This document shows, one piece after another, positions 38,185 through 50,200 of a stretch of 64,000 bases of DNA. The DNA is taken from contig JACATO010000086.1 in assembly GCA_018389105.1 (NCBI GenBank), positions 1,517,501 to 1,581,500 on the forward strand, read 5' to 3'. The DNA is from Nautilus pompilius (taxonomy: Eukaryota; Mollusca; Cephalopoda; Nautilida; Nautilidae). Position numbers and translations under genes: made by a program. Numbering within the stretch: the first letter of the stretch is position 1; each line of letters starts with the position of its first letter. Under the pieces are notes generated by a model that worked only from the letters and a program-made list of their open reading frames with translations, had not been told where the DNA came from and did no database searches.

Positions 38185-40864
38185 CTGAAAGAGAGAGGAA
38201 ACCTTTGGTAACAAAGCTATGCCTTGACATCTGATTTGTTGTTCATGTTTTCTGGTGTCTCAAGAAAACAGCCTTGAACTTGGCTTGTGGCACCATCTTA
38301 AAATGACAATATCAAAGTTCTCAACACAATATTAAAGTTGGCATGCCACATTTCAATGCATACTTGATAAATGGAGTCATGAGAGGAAGATGAGAAGAAA
38401 ATCTTAAAATATAAAATTCCAGGTGATCTTACATGAATAAGAATGAGAGATTTCGTTTATATTATGCAATACTTCCCCCCTAATATACACATACATATTA
38501 TATTCCTAGATTTCTAAAATCATATGTAATAAAAGAAATAATCTAATACTTTGAAGAGAGAATAGATGGCTTTAAAAATTAAGCTATACATTCAACAGAT
38601 TCTCCATAGGTAAATGCATAAATTAATCAGCATATGGTGTAGAACTATTTTTCTGGACACTGACAACTTACTGTTGTTGTTTTTAAAGCAGCATTGTCAC
38701 AGCACTCTAGAAGTAAAAGTTTAACAGATCATTAGAAAAAAAAATTGTATCTCATCACTTAACAATCTGATGTATTCTAGCTTTAAATGCAGGCCCAATC
38801 TAACGAGCCAGGTGGGCACAGTACAACACTTAAGAACTGACTCTACAAAACTAGGAAATTTAACTTTGACATCTTTACAAGCTTTTAAATTGGAACTATA
38901 ACTATGGTTGATGGGCACAAGTTCTTTCATGAGTGAGCACCACCCCTCCACCCACCTGGCAGCCATGTACAATTTATGCAGAAGTTTGACATAATTCTGC
39001 TGGATAAAACCAACCAATCTTTGCTCACTTTTTTAAAAAAACTGAACATAAAATGCAGGAGCAGAGCAACAAAGGAGATAAATTAAGTATAAGTAGACTG
39101 TATACACAAAATTAGATCCCTGCACTTAAATGCATCCAACAACACCATGGTCACACACAGCTAGAGAAAGAAAACAAACAAAATGCTGTAAGATAAATGG
39201 GCACTTTACCAAATTAAACAGCTCACCAGTAGTTTTAAAGACTATAGAATAAGTAATACTAAAAATAGTGTTTTTTGCTTAGATTTGTCATAGTATACTA
39301 TATAATGTGGCTGACAATGAAATAGTAAAACACAGATTTGACAATGAAAAATTATATACATACATGTATGTACACATGTCAAACTTCCAAGTATATAAAA
39401 AAAACACACAAGTAGTAAGGGCCCTTAGTGACCCTAGTCATGTGCACCATTGTTCTTTCTATTACTACCATTGCAGTGAATGGAAAAGTGTAATAATATC
39501 TTTATCTGCTATCTTAAATATATCACTTGACTACAGATGTTCCCATTCTTATAAAAAAAAAACAAAAAAAAAACTATGCATAAGAGGACTGATGTTTCAA
39601 AGATAAAGTCATGGGCCTTGTAAGTGTGGAAACTAAGGCTTGGTAGGAATACACACCTGGACTTAATAAACACAGGTGCACGAATTTAATGCACACCCTA
39701 AAGATAGCTTTTGACACTTACCATTTACAAAAATCAACACAAAATAAATACAGTTTTGGCCAATTATAATTTTCTAAACCAACCTTATAGTTATTCCCTT
39801 AAATGAAAGAAACCCATCTGAAATACCTGCTGCAAAAGGCCAATCAAATTACAAAAAAAAACATACACAACTTGTCTTCAAAAGTGTCACTACATTTTTG
39901 CAGAAAAAAGTATTTTGATACAATTCTGAACAGTCTAGAGCACCTTATTTTCCAATAAACATCCCCACTAGAGCCAACAAATGCAAGCTATTCACTAAAT
40001 CATGGAGTCACAGGGTTGGTATCAAGTAAGAATAGATTCAAAGAATACAGTGTAAAATACCACTCTGTAATCTTGACATTGTTGCTACTTGCAGAAAATG
40101 ACATAATTATGTGGATATAAACAAACTATGTTAATATTGTTGCCATGTTACTATGACAAAACAGTTTATTTGCCCCATGCCATGCCAAAAATCTCATCAT
40201 TAAACAAATATTTCATGAAAGTAAAGGCTTACTTTATAGATTACTACTATCTTTTAGTGGGAAGGAGACAAAATAATGTGGGCTTTTATGCAAATGAATG
40301 GAAGATTTATCTTGCACTACACAAAATGCAAAAGCATTTGATTATTTATATGAAAACTTTACCAAGGAGAAAGTGAGTGGAAAATAGTAATTATTTGTCT
40401 AAAAAATAGACCTCCTGTCAAAGATAAATCACAAGAATTACTTTAGCTAAGTTAACTGAGTATGCCTGCTTCCAAAAGATTGTGTGCCATTTAGACTTTC
40501 TTTGAATTATTAAACTATTAAAGATCCTATTTAGACAGAAGCTATTTCCACATTTCTGATTTAGTCATTTTTGTTGAAAGTGAACTCCTGCAGTCCATTA
40601 ATTAAATCAATTCATTTTTATTATTTTAGCTGTTTCAAATTTGCAGTTTTCTCGCCTCCACCCAATCACTTTCTTTTTTATGATGGGTAGAGTTCACTTT
40701 TTTTGGTGATATACTGATCATCCAGGATCAGATCTAAAATATATAACTATGCACAGTTAAATATTGTCAACAGGAAAAATATATAACAACTGGATAAAAA
40801 TAGTATGTTAAACAAAAGAAAATTAACTAGGAATAAAATGGCATCCAAACAAGCTGTACCAAAT

Positions 40865-41030
40865 CCTAATTAGATTTGTGCTAACGTTAAATCCGCAACA
40901 ACGATCAGAAATGTAGGAACAAACTGCCACCATCAGTTGTGAGAGATGCATTTTCAATTCACATCAATCTCAGCACTGACAGAGGGGTAAATTAGCCAAA
41001 GTCTGATTTAGCTGTGTTTTCGGGTTAAAA
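40865..41030. promoter_or_regulatory. Weak candidate conserved noncoding block
   Basis: Mixed-composition stretch with CpGs (GCTAACGTTAAATCCGC, ACAACGATCAG) and no repeat or open frame, between two A/T-rich stretches. Suggestive only. Confidence 0.18.
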
Positions 41031-42609
41031 AAAATACTAGTCCAATTAAACACACAGGTTTTGCAAAAAATTGCCTAATGACAGAAAATGGGGTTTTTAT
41101 GGAATTATTAGCCTAAGTAATTAAAGTTAAAAAATAGATGCTGTTTCCTTCCCACATATGTTCTCAGCATGTGTGCGTGCACTTTTTTTTTGGTCTGCAA
41201 AACTGTATTCTTTAATATAATGTTTTTGTTTTGCTGTTACAAAAAACACATAACTGGACTAAATAATAAAAAATATTTAAAGCATAAATCATGAAGAAAG
41301 AAATAACGAATCAGACTAAAGAGTAGTGGTCATTAGATTTTAATAACATTAAGCTAAATCCAGGCGGAGCCAATTAGTTTGTACAGGAAGGCTCATTTAC
41401 ATCAAAGTACTTGTATAGCTTTTAGGAACAAGTAAATTTACCAATTTTTAAAAATACAAAAACTCTTGCCTAGATTTGTGTGACTGATAGTTTCAATGGT
41501 TCTCCCTGAGTGAACCTTACCTGAAGAAATATTTAATTCCCCTCTTTTTATACTTAAACTTGTTACAATACTTTTTTTTTAAAAAAAAAAGCATAATCTA
41601 AGTACAGCATTCGTCTGTGTCACTGCTTCCATGGGTAAATTAATGACTTAAAAACTGCAGAACCTGGTTTCATAAAGAAGCAAAATAATGACAACAACTA
41701 GGATGGATTCGAATGTATTATTTCCCTGAATTTAATGTGTCCTCATAATACAGATGTCAGCCATTTTAAAACGAGAGAAAATATTTTCAGAGCTAAAGGA
41801 AATAAATTCTGAAGGAACTATTTAATAGACAGAACATTCACTACCCCCGCACAAATATTCAAGCAGTACCCTGCTACAAATTATATAGTGCACACCCCGA
41901 TTAATACATTATATATGGTATCATAAAATGGACTCCATTAACAGCCTGAGATCTTCAATTACCACTTCTTGTTTTTCATGAGAACAAAGAATGATTTGAA
42001 TGGAAGTAAAGCCTAATCTCCTCCCACCCACAAAAATAAAAAAAATTCAAAGCTTAGGAAACCTTCAGTTCAGAGCTCAGAGGTAGTGGTAGACAAGAGA
42101 TTCCATTCAATTCAAGTGTAAGCCTTTGATCAGAGATTTACTGCAGGCTCACCTGAAAAGATATTCTACATGCCTCAACACTTAATGGATATTTCCTCTT
42201 TCTTTCATCTTTAACAATGGACTGATAACAAAAAGGAAACAAGGCTATTTCTTTTAACCTGAAGATTACAGGTAAACCACAAACAGTAAAACAAAGGTAA
42301 GAATTTAATAACCTGTTTATCTCTGATTAACCATGATGTTCAGTCCACCAGGCAGGCAGGCAACTGGAAGCAAACTAGAATGGTATATAGTGCACACTCC
42401 AGGTGCTCCATCAAACTTATGGAAAACAGCAAAAGCGAAAGAACTAGCCTCATGGAAAAACGGCTTTAAATTTGACATTTTGCATGTGATCCAGAAAAAT
42501 AAAATCGCAGATTAATACCTATACAACTTTGGAAAGTCAGAATTCACACTTTCTGATAACAATATATGACTCAAATCATTGCTACATTTAGGCCTGCCAG
42601 AAACACGTA

Positions 42610-43899
42610 CGAGGTCTGTCAAAAAAGTATCTGACTATTTTTTCCCATGGGAAGTAATGATGTTAGGGAGGCAAAAGTGTGCATAGTGGAGCCGCATGCC
42701 TTCATGTAAATGTGTGCTTTTTGGTGGGCTTGCTGGATGCGTCAGTCAGCCAGCGTGAGAGGTTCTGTACTACTTACTCGTTGCATTTTCATTTCGCCTG
42801 TGATGACGGAATGTGTGGAGCAACGATCTTGCATCAAGTTTTGCCAAAAGCTTGGAGTTACCCAAGCAGAAACAATTCACAAAATTCAACAGGCTTTTGG
42901 TGACAATGCCATGGGTGTTACCCAAATAAAAGAATGGTACAACAGGTTCAAAGATGGCCGCACATCAGTGGAGAGTGACCAGTGTTCTGGGAGGCCGTCA
43001 ACAAGCCGCAATGCAGTTGTTATTGAGAAAGTGTGGACCTTGATAATGGAGGATCATCGTTTGACGGTGCGGGAAATTGGTGATGAGGTTGGGATCAGTA
43101 AAGATTCTGCACATGCAATTTTAAAGGAGGATTTGGGCTTGCACGGAGTGGCAGCGAAATTTGTGCCCAAGCTGCGTTCTCTGGTACAACAACTTTGTCG
43201 TGAAGTTGCGCAGGATCTGCTGAATACTGCCAACAGGGATCCTGAGTTCCAGGATACTGTGATAACTGGAGATTAGACGTGGGTGTATGGGTATGACCCG
43301 GAAACCAAAGCTCAGTCATCACAGTGGAAGCGCTCAACATCAGGTCCGGAGAAAGATCAAGGTGATGCTGAATGTTTTCTTCGACTACTGAGCGTTGTGC
43401 ATCATGAATACGCACCAGAAGGACAAACAGTTACAAAGGAGTACTATCAGGAAATCCTCCGATGTCTTTGTGATGCAGTTCGGCGCAAGAGACCAGATCT
43501 GTGGGCCTTACAAAACTGGCAGCTGCATCATGACAATTCCCCGGCTCATTTGTTGCAGCTGATCCAAGGTTTCTTGGCAAAGAAAGGCATTTCGCTCATT
43601 CGCCAGACTCCCTACTCTCCAGACACGGCTCTTTCTGACTTCTGGTTGTTCCCAAAAATGAAGATGCCACTGAAAGGCTCCCTCTTTGAGAGCTGAGAGG
43701 ACATCATGTGGAATGCGACGGCAGAGCTGAGAGCCATTCTGGAAGAAGCATTTCAGACATGCTTCGAACAGTGGAAGGATCGCTGGGCTAAGTGTGTGGA
43801 GACACAAGGGGCCTACTTCGAAGGGGATTAGCAATTGAATCGCAGCAAGTACGTAATTTTTTTTCCTAGTCTAAGGTCAGATACTTTTTCGAGACCTCG
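42610..43899 (+). mobile_element. Mariner transposon, full length, TA-flanked
   Basis: Inverted ends CGAGGTCTGTCAAAAAAGTA (left) and the complement of TACTTTTTCGAGACCTCG (right), with TA at 42608-42609 and 43900-43901. Total about 1290 bp, the normal size for mariner. The ends match each other closely and the gene inside is almost open, so this is among the younger insertions in the window. It has landed in the intron between exons B and C in the opposite orientation to the host gene. Confidence 0.95.
42803..43831 (+). pseudogene. Mariner transposase, nearly intact (DD34D), with two stops and a small frame slip
   Basis: Frame of 342 codons from ATG at 42803 (MTECVEQRSCIKFCQKLGVT) to TAG at 43829. 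The N-terminal HTH region (VTQAETIHKIQQAFGDNAMG, then RSGRPST-type linker CSGRPSTSRN) and the catalytic motifs VITGD-x-TWVYGYDPETK, LHHDNSPAH and YSPDTALSDFWLFPK are visible, giving the D,D34D triad. The frame carries TAG at 43274 where mariner has Glu (VITGDE), and TGA at 43694 where Arg is expected (FESRED). A local slip around 43345-43395 loses the KVMLxVFFDY stretch, which is present in the next frame. The start was chosen as the first Met that gives the family N-terminus. Length is normal for the family. Confidence 0.92.
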
Positions 43900-44074
43900 T
43901 ATTCTATAGTAAAGAAGAATGTTAGAGTTGTACAAATCATGGATAAATTCTAGTCTAAGTAAATTAAACTATCCAGGGTTAAAACATAACTCATAATTTT
44001 GTAACTCTTACCGGGTACTGCCAAGACACATTAGCATAGTCACCTTAATCATAAAATAATGTAGCTGCCACTTT

Positions 44075-45040
44075 ATTAGGGCCTATAAACCCTCTCAGAT
44101 TTAGCAAATTAGATTGACCACAACATGATCTCCTATGCTACGTGACTTGGACAAGCATATTTGCAGCTGGACACAGAAAAAGGCAATGACATTACAGCAT
44201 TCGAGAGAAGCATGATAGTGGATATGCACATCCAGCAGGTACCACATGACCAAGACAATTTTGTTTAGTCATTTGAGTTCATCAACAAAGGAAAAAAGGT
44301 TAAATAAATGTCTGCAGCAAGGGCAAATAAGGCCAAAAATACCATGATAGAAAAGGGCAGGCAGGCAGTTAGACAAAGTAATAAAAGTCAACTATCATCA
44401 AACAAAAGACCAATTAAGAGACATTCAATCTACACCTGTTTTTAGCTGAAACTTGCAAAGAATGTTGCAACCAAATGGATTATGGCATTAGGGGACCATT
44501 GTGTAAACTACTGATCATAGTTACCAACATGAAAAGAGGCTGCAGAAAAGCAGACAGTGAACTAAAAAAAGCACTGACAAAATGTGATGTAGGTTGACCA
44601 GTCGTGCTTGACCCTTTATTACACATATGGGAAAAGACAGATTTTTAAGAAGGCCATACAAATCACTCAACCCTTCTTGTGCGTCCCAACCATCTGGGCC
44701 TCTGGTAATGGAGTCATTGTTTGGGTATTTTTCTGGTCGGCATACCTTGGGTCTCTTGGTCCCTTTAGAAGGCAGAATGAATGCTAAAGTTAGCATCATC
44801 ATTTTCATGCATACCCTGATAGTGAAGGTCATTTTTCAAAATGGCAATACTTCCTTCCATCCACTTTGCCCATGTCATGCATTTACGATTGGAGGAACAT
44901 GATAGATATTTCGGGCATCTCCCATGGCCAGCACAATCCCTGGATTTCAGTCCTATTAAGCATTTATGGAATGAACTTGAGAGATGCCTTTGCCATCAAA
45001 ACCCTCTGTCTACATCAATCCATATAATATTAATGGCTAA
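44075..45040 (+). mobile_element. Tc1-like transposon remnant (sense), strongly decayed
   Basis: Begins near CACTTTATTAGGGCC (a frequent Tc1-type head motif) and carries a recognisable C-terminal transposase piece near 44895-45000: LEEHDRYFGHLPWPAQSLDF then SPIKHLWNELERCL. This corresponds to the EHxxDFxHLPWPxQSPDLNPIEHLWDxLER block. Everything between is broken by stops and shifts. Neither terminus is defined precisely. It represents a different Tc1 lineage from the copy at 3909-5460. Confidence 0.65.
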
Positions 45041-45611
45041 CTAAAGAAATATTCAACAGGGTGCCTTCTAGCATCTTGTGCATTTATGGCATATCATGTC
45101 ATGGCTGTTATTCACACAAAAGGTGGCCCAACCCATTATTAGGTATAGATCCAAATAAAGTAAAAGTTTCAAATTTTGTTGAACCAGTGTTGGAGAGAAA
45201 GCAACCAGTTCAACTAGTCTCATGATCAAAATTAGTGCTGAAAGGGTTAAATCCCCAACCACTCTGCCTAAAAGAAAAAACAAACAAATTTGACTACTGT
45301 CTCTGGCCATAATTAAGTCTAGAGAAGATACCAAACAATTTTCCTTTCTATTACTTAACAAAATTCCAGCTGGAACTAATTAATTTGTAAAATTCAGTGC
45401 ATTAGAAACCACGGGTCAATGGAAAAAAAAGAGTAATTCTTTACAGTCCCCAAAATTCAAAAATTCACAACTAATAAAAAAAAAAAAGGCTAAGATTTGT
45501 AGTCCCCAAAAACCATGAATATTTTCAAAGTCTCTCACTAGAACATACTGCAGGAGTACCAGCCATTATTAATAATGTTTTCTCCAGCAAAAGCTAGATA
45601 GGAATACTTAC

Positions 45612-45764
45612 ATGTGAACAAAATCTCCTTAACTCAGCATTTGGCTCAACAATAGACATTATCTGAACCTTCAGAGTGCATCCCCGTCTCCGTGTAATGA
45701 CAGGCAGATCCTCCTCATAAATTGTTGTCACAACATGCTCTGGTTTAGGATTATCCTGGGACAT
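45612..45764 (-). CDS. Exon B: alternative first coding exon (ATG) of the minus-strand MAST-like gene
   Basis: Open frame of exactly 51 codons from ATG (45764) to a consensus donor (CAT/GTAAGT). The protein starts MSQDNPKPEHVVTTIYEEDL and continues with a basic patch (TRRRG) to end RRFCSH. It ends in phase 0, the phase that exon C needs. An in-frame TAA lies just upstream of the ATG and the bases before the ATG lack a polypyrimidine tract. I therefore read it as a first exon with its own promoter, not an internal exon. The 300 bp upstream is richer in G+C and CpG than its surroundings, which fits an internal promoter. No domain is recognised. Transcripts starting here would skip exon A and encode a different N-terminus. 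Chance is possible but unlikely given the exact donor, phase and codon-like composition. Confidence 0.6.
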
Positions 45765-46130
45765 AGTTCTGCTTTCATTTTACCATGTCTGGGAGATGAT
45801 AGCACCAAATGGTTTTCCTAGCATGCATTGCTACCGCTGCCACCCTCACAGGCAGACAGACATTGTTTTGTAGAATTCCACCAGAAGCTCACAGCACAGG
45901 TGTTGACATATTAGTTGCTGCCGTTGTCGTGGAAATCCATCCCACAGCGGTGGTGTGTTGCTGCTGGTGCCATTCCAAAGAACAGCCAGCCTACTTCATT
46001 CCACGGAAGTCACTCAGAGGGACTGCTTGTTTCCCAGAACATAACAGCATCCAGGCCAAATATGTGAAATTTCCTCAGTTTCTTCAGGCCCTGATAACTG
46101 ACAAAACCGTCTAAGAGGATTGAGATTCTC
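45765..46130 (-). promoter_or_regulatory. Putative internal promoter and 5'UTR for exon B
   Basis: The block immediately upstream of the exon B start codon has higher G+C and several CpGs (CCGCTGCC, GCCGTTGTCG, AGCGGTGG, CACGGAAG) in a window that is otherwise AT-rich and CpG-poor. It has no clear acceptor, no transposon signature and no open frame shared with exon B. This is what an alternative promoter plus untranslated leader would look like. No TATA box was identified. The call rests on composition and position only. Confidence 0.35.
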
Positions 46131-48199
46131 CTCCAGCACACAACTCAACAGAGAAAACCTATTCATTAAGATTATGAATTATTGACAATACTATTATCCA
46201 GAAGCTTAATTCACCCTGTTCTCAGGAAAATCTAACAAGCAAAGTAGACGTTTGTTTTTTCTTCTTCTTTCCATTCTCTCCCACCAAGAAACTGACAGTC
46301 AAAAGACCTCTTGATCAATAAATTTAGAATATATTAGAGAAAATCATGGAGAAAACGTGATTCAGGGTGCTTTTTAGAATTGTTATCTGCTAGAATGTGT
46401 AGGCTCACTCATTCAACAAGCTGACAAAGAACCACAAAAAACAAGCCATAAGTCTAACAATAAGGTTAGAAAAAATTTCCTCTCTTACACTTTAACAGTC
46501 ATTATTACTAAGCATTTAAAAAAGAAAAAATCTTTTACAGCAGAAGCGAATTAGCATGTCTTTTGGAAAATTCCAGTTTAAAATAAATAATTTGGTAGGT
46601 AGATGACTACAGAGAAAAATAATACTCTCCTTGTGCCTTTGACCTCCCTCTACTTTCTATTATTAGGAACAGCAGACCCAAATTTCTGCACATGCTGTGG
46701 TTCTGTAGCACTACTGGCAGGGGGGCTGCCACATTTCTGATCTCTGAACTACCTTATTACCAAAGTAGCTCTACTCACTCCCCCAGAACATCACACCCCC
46801 TTCTGGTTACAATGTAGATCGCTCTTACAGCATATCAAATGTAACAACAATAGATAATTCTCCTTGAGAACTAACTCTTGCATAATCCTAAAAAATATCT
46901 GAATAGTAAAATGATTTGTAACAGATTAAAATAAATTGTTAATGTCATTTGACATGTAATTTAAAAAAAAATGTTTAAATAACCATATTTTAATAATCAT
47001 AAAAAATTGTTATTAGCCAAGTTATTAAATGTCTGTTCAATATAATTTTAAAAGAAAGGGTAGATCAAATTTACGCGTTTCTAAACAGTGGGTGGGGAGA
47101 CAATCTTTTAACAATTAACCCTTAGCAAAAATGCTAAGCAAAACATCTATTCAGGTTTTAAAGTGACAGTGCAGAAATTTCAAACTAACAAACTACTCAT
47201 GCACTACTATGCTGTTATTTGAGGGCTCCAAAGTATTACAAGATATAAACTCATTTCTGCAAAAAATCTTTTTTCAGAGGTTTTCAAATTTTAAGTTAAA
47301 AATAAATAAAACCAACCAATCTTCTTAGTAGCTAACAGAAGGAAATTTAGCATAACATTAAATTACAACTTCTCTATACCAGCATTAAACAAATATATGA
47401 CAATCTACAACTTCAGAATGGTTTTTATAACACACATTGGTAATCTCTTTGCTTGGTTAGTGGGCCTAATTTAGAGCAAATATTTTTATCTGTGTTTTAA
47501 GAAATCAATTTTGTAATGTAAGGAATCCTCCATCAAAATACAAAATTAAATATAAATAAACTGATTTGTGTGATATAACAAATGGATGGTGATAAAGTTC
47601 TATTTTTATAATGAAAATAATAACTAGTAAGCAAATCACTTCCTATTATCATCATTGTACAAAATGCTCGTAGTATTTGAAATAAAACAATCACCACACA
47701 AAGAATTTTTACATTAAAAATGCATGTTCTTTTAGAGTAACCCAAGTAAATGATCATTCCCCAAATTTTGTTAGCATATGTGATAACCTCAATCATTACA
47801 GAAGGATTTCTAGAAATTAAGAAAAGGAAACCCATGACAACTGTTGGCAGACAGGAGAGAGAGAAAGAGAAAATGAGATGAAAAGCAATACATACATAGA
47901 TATCATAAAACAATTTAAAAAAACAAACAAACAGAAATATTACTACCATAAAAAATTGATTACAATATAAATGCAATTATTAAGTACTTAATTTGCCATG
48001 TCTTTAATGAAAAGATGAGAGACAGCTTAAAAACAACCTACTACTAATAATAATAATTTGTTGCTTTGACTTCCATGATTGCTAAGGGTTCTAACTAATA
48101 GCTTAGATAAAGTTGATACCTATGGATATAAATTTAAAAAAAAAATGCATATACAATAGATGTAAGTAATTGTTTTTACAATGTAATACAAAATCTGAA

Positions 48200-49030
48200 G
48201 AACTTTTATGAACCAATTTTTCTATCTGGACTTTGTGTGTGTTACATCAGCCTCTACATTTCAGATTATTGATGTGGTGCAACACTGTGTGCTTGGAGTC
48301 AATGTCATTTTGGAAGATAAACCCCTGCCCGATAAGATGTCTTCCTGAGAGAATGCATGACGGATAAGTAGCTGTCTTTATCTGTCATCAATCAGTATCT
48401 TTCAATTTTATTCAAATCTCCAACACACTTAGTTGATGTGCAGCCCAACATCGGTGTTGATCCACCCCCCCCTCCCAACCAATGCTCTTGCTTCACCGTA
48501 GCTGGAATACACAGACTTTTATGCCATTCACCAGTTCAGCTTTGAACAAGCTTCCAGAGCACCTTCTTCCAGGTTTGGTCCCCCCATTTCACATCTGCTG
48601 CACAATTTAGCCTCCTCACTTGGCCCCCTACCATCAGCAAAGGATTTTGGGTAGCTACACATCCACTGATATCACTTGCTGCTAATGTGGATCTTACTGG
48701 TCTTCAAAAAACCTTACCACCCATACTTGCAGCTGGTCTTTAAGATCCTTACTGGCTTTCATCTACTATGTACAGAATGTACCCTAAGATGCTTAACATC
48801 ACTTTTAAGAGTTTGAGCTTTCTACCTCAACTGTATCCATTGTCAACAGTACCAGTTTTACATATTCTCCTCAGTGTCTTACATACAGCTCCTTCAGTAA
48901 TGTATAGTCAGGCTGCAAGCTGCCAAATTGAGTGTCCTTTGCCAGCTAAGACTTAGATTTCTATACATTTATCATGTGATATTTCCTTCCCAGAAGCCAT
49001 AATATCTTCATCACATTACAATGATATCAC
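48200..49030 (-). mobile_element. Tc1-like transposon remnant (antisense)
   Basis: Read on the minus strand, the right-hand part gives AGSS...LSWQRTLNL-type scraps of the DNA-binding half. The left-hand part gives QGFIFQNDIDSKHTVLHHIN, a worn copy of the FxQQDNDPKHT catalytic motif (about 48260-48340). A poly-C run (about 48466) interrupts the middle. Frames are broken throughout and the inverted ends were not found, so the limits are approximate. Confidence 0.6.
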
Positions 49031-49439
49031 TACCCATACTTTTATAGTCTTTCAGCAGATGAGTTACTTTTTGAATGCTTTTCCAGCACCCAATCACTGT
49101 ACTTGGACATTCCATTTTCCCTCAAAATATGATTTCATCACCTGTTATTTACATTTTATGCCCAGTTTTCCCTCTCTTTCCATAATTATTTCCAATACTC
49201 CTGAACATTCACTACTCCTGAAAAGTTTGGAAGCAAAGGTACAGTTGCAGGAAAAACAAAAGTTAATAGGTTTTTTTTTTTTAATTTTTGGAGAGTAAAC
49301 ATATTTGCAAACAATTTTCAAAAATGCAAACCATTTAATTTAAATTTTGAATTCAGTGAAATAATCACTTTTTTTTTTTTCATTAGCGTTGCATATCTGT
49401 GGAAGTATAATGTATCAAAATAATTAGGTGTTAGGGCCT

Positions 49440-50200
49440 TCTCATGATAGAAATTTTTTCTCAATCTGGTAGTGCTGATTTTACACTTTTGTTGAGTTTA
49501 TCACAAAAGCTCAAAGATAAGTCTGGTGACTTATGAGCAGTAGTGTGGCTACACCCATTTTTACAGAACACTTGGCTATTCCTTGCTTTTAATACACAAT
49601 GAGATAGTGAAGAATGTTTAGGGCCATTTCCTTTTTTGGAAGCAAAAGCCTCAATCAATAAGTTGCATACCATAAAGTACAGCAGAAATAACATGATGAG
49701 GGTTATTCCCAACCAGAACAGAGACAAATTATGACACTGCCAATAATAACTTGTCTTCCACTGATGGAACGATCAAACATCTCCAATTTCTATTCATCTG
49801 ACCACAACACCTTTTTTCACTTATCAGTTTCCTAGTTAACATGTAATTTTGTCCACTGGAGCCTTCCAGCTTTATCCAAGTCCTTTAAAGTGGCTATCAT
49901 GCAGTGACACCTCCTTCCCATACGTAAAAAAACACTGATTTTCCAGGGCTGTATGCTATCTATTCTGCTGACTTATTAAATAATACACTGGTCATCTCTC
50001 TTTAATCCTGATCTTTTCCTACTGCAATTAATTCCAGTTTACATTTGATTTATTCACTCATGCTGTTATAACAACTGCCAAAGTGAAATAAAGTTCTGTT
50101 AAATTTTGTTTTCCATCCAACTACGTGTTTTTCCAGGTTTTGTATGTCTAGATGCTAGGTAATCTAAATGTTTTTTTATACTTATTTAAAGAGGAACCAT
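49440..50200 (-). mobile_element. Second Tc1-like remnant (antisense)
   Basis: On the minus strand, pieces in transposase order are visible: KKVLWSDE-type context followed by RSISGRQVIIG (about 49720-49800), then NGPKHSS (about 49620), equivalent to the DNDPKHTS motif. The C-terminal part continues to about 49460 as a 88-codon open stretch. It is old, and lies next to the 48.2-49.0 kb remnant in the same orientation; the two may be one broken element or two insertions. Confidence 0.5.

Larger units (their letters stand above)
38185..45611. other. Intron between exons B and C (7.4 kb)
   Basis: Contains a nearly whole mariner (42610-43899) and a Tc1-like remnant (about 44075-45040). The rest is AT-rich with a possible conserved block near 40.87-41.03 kb. 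Confidence 0.6.

Noticed and set aside
47533-47976. 147-codon hydrophobic open frame on the minus strand
   Set aside because: Translation is driven by A/T runs (Phe, Ile, Tyr, Leu rich). No splice sites in phase, no family resemblance, and flanking sequence is plain intron.
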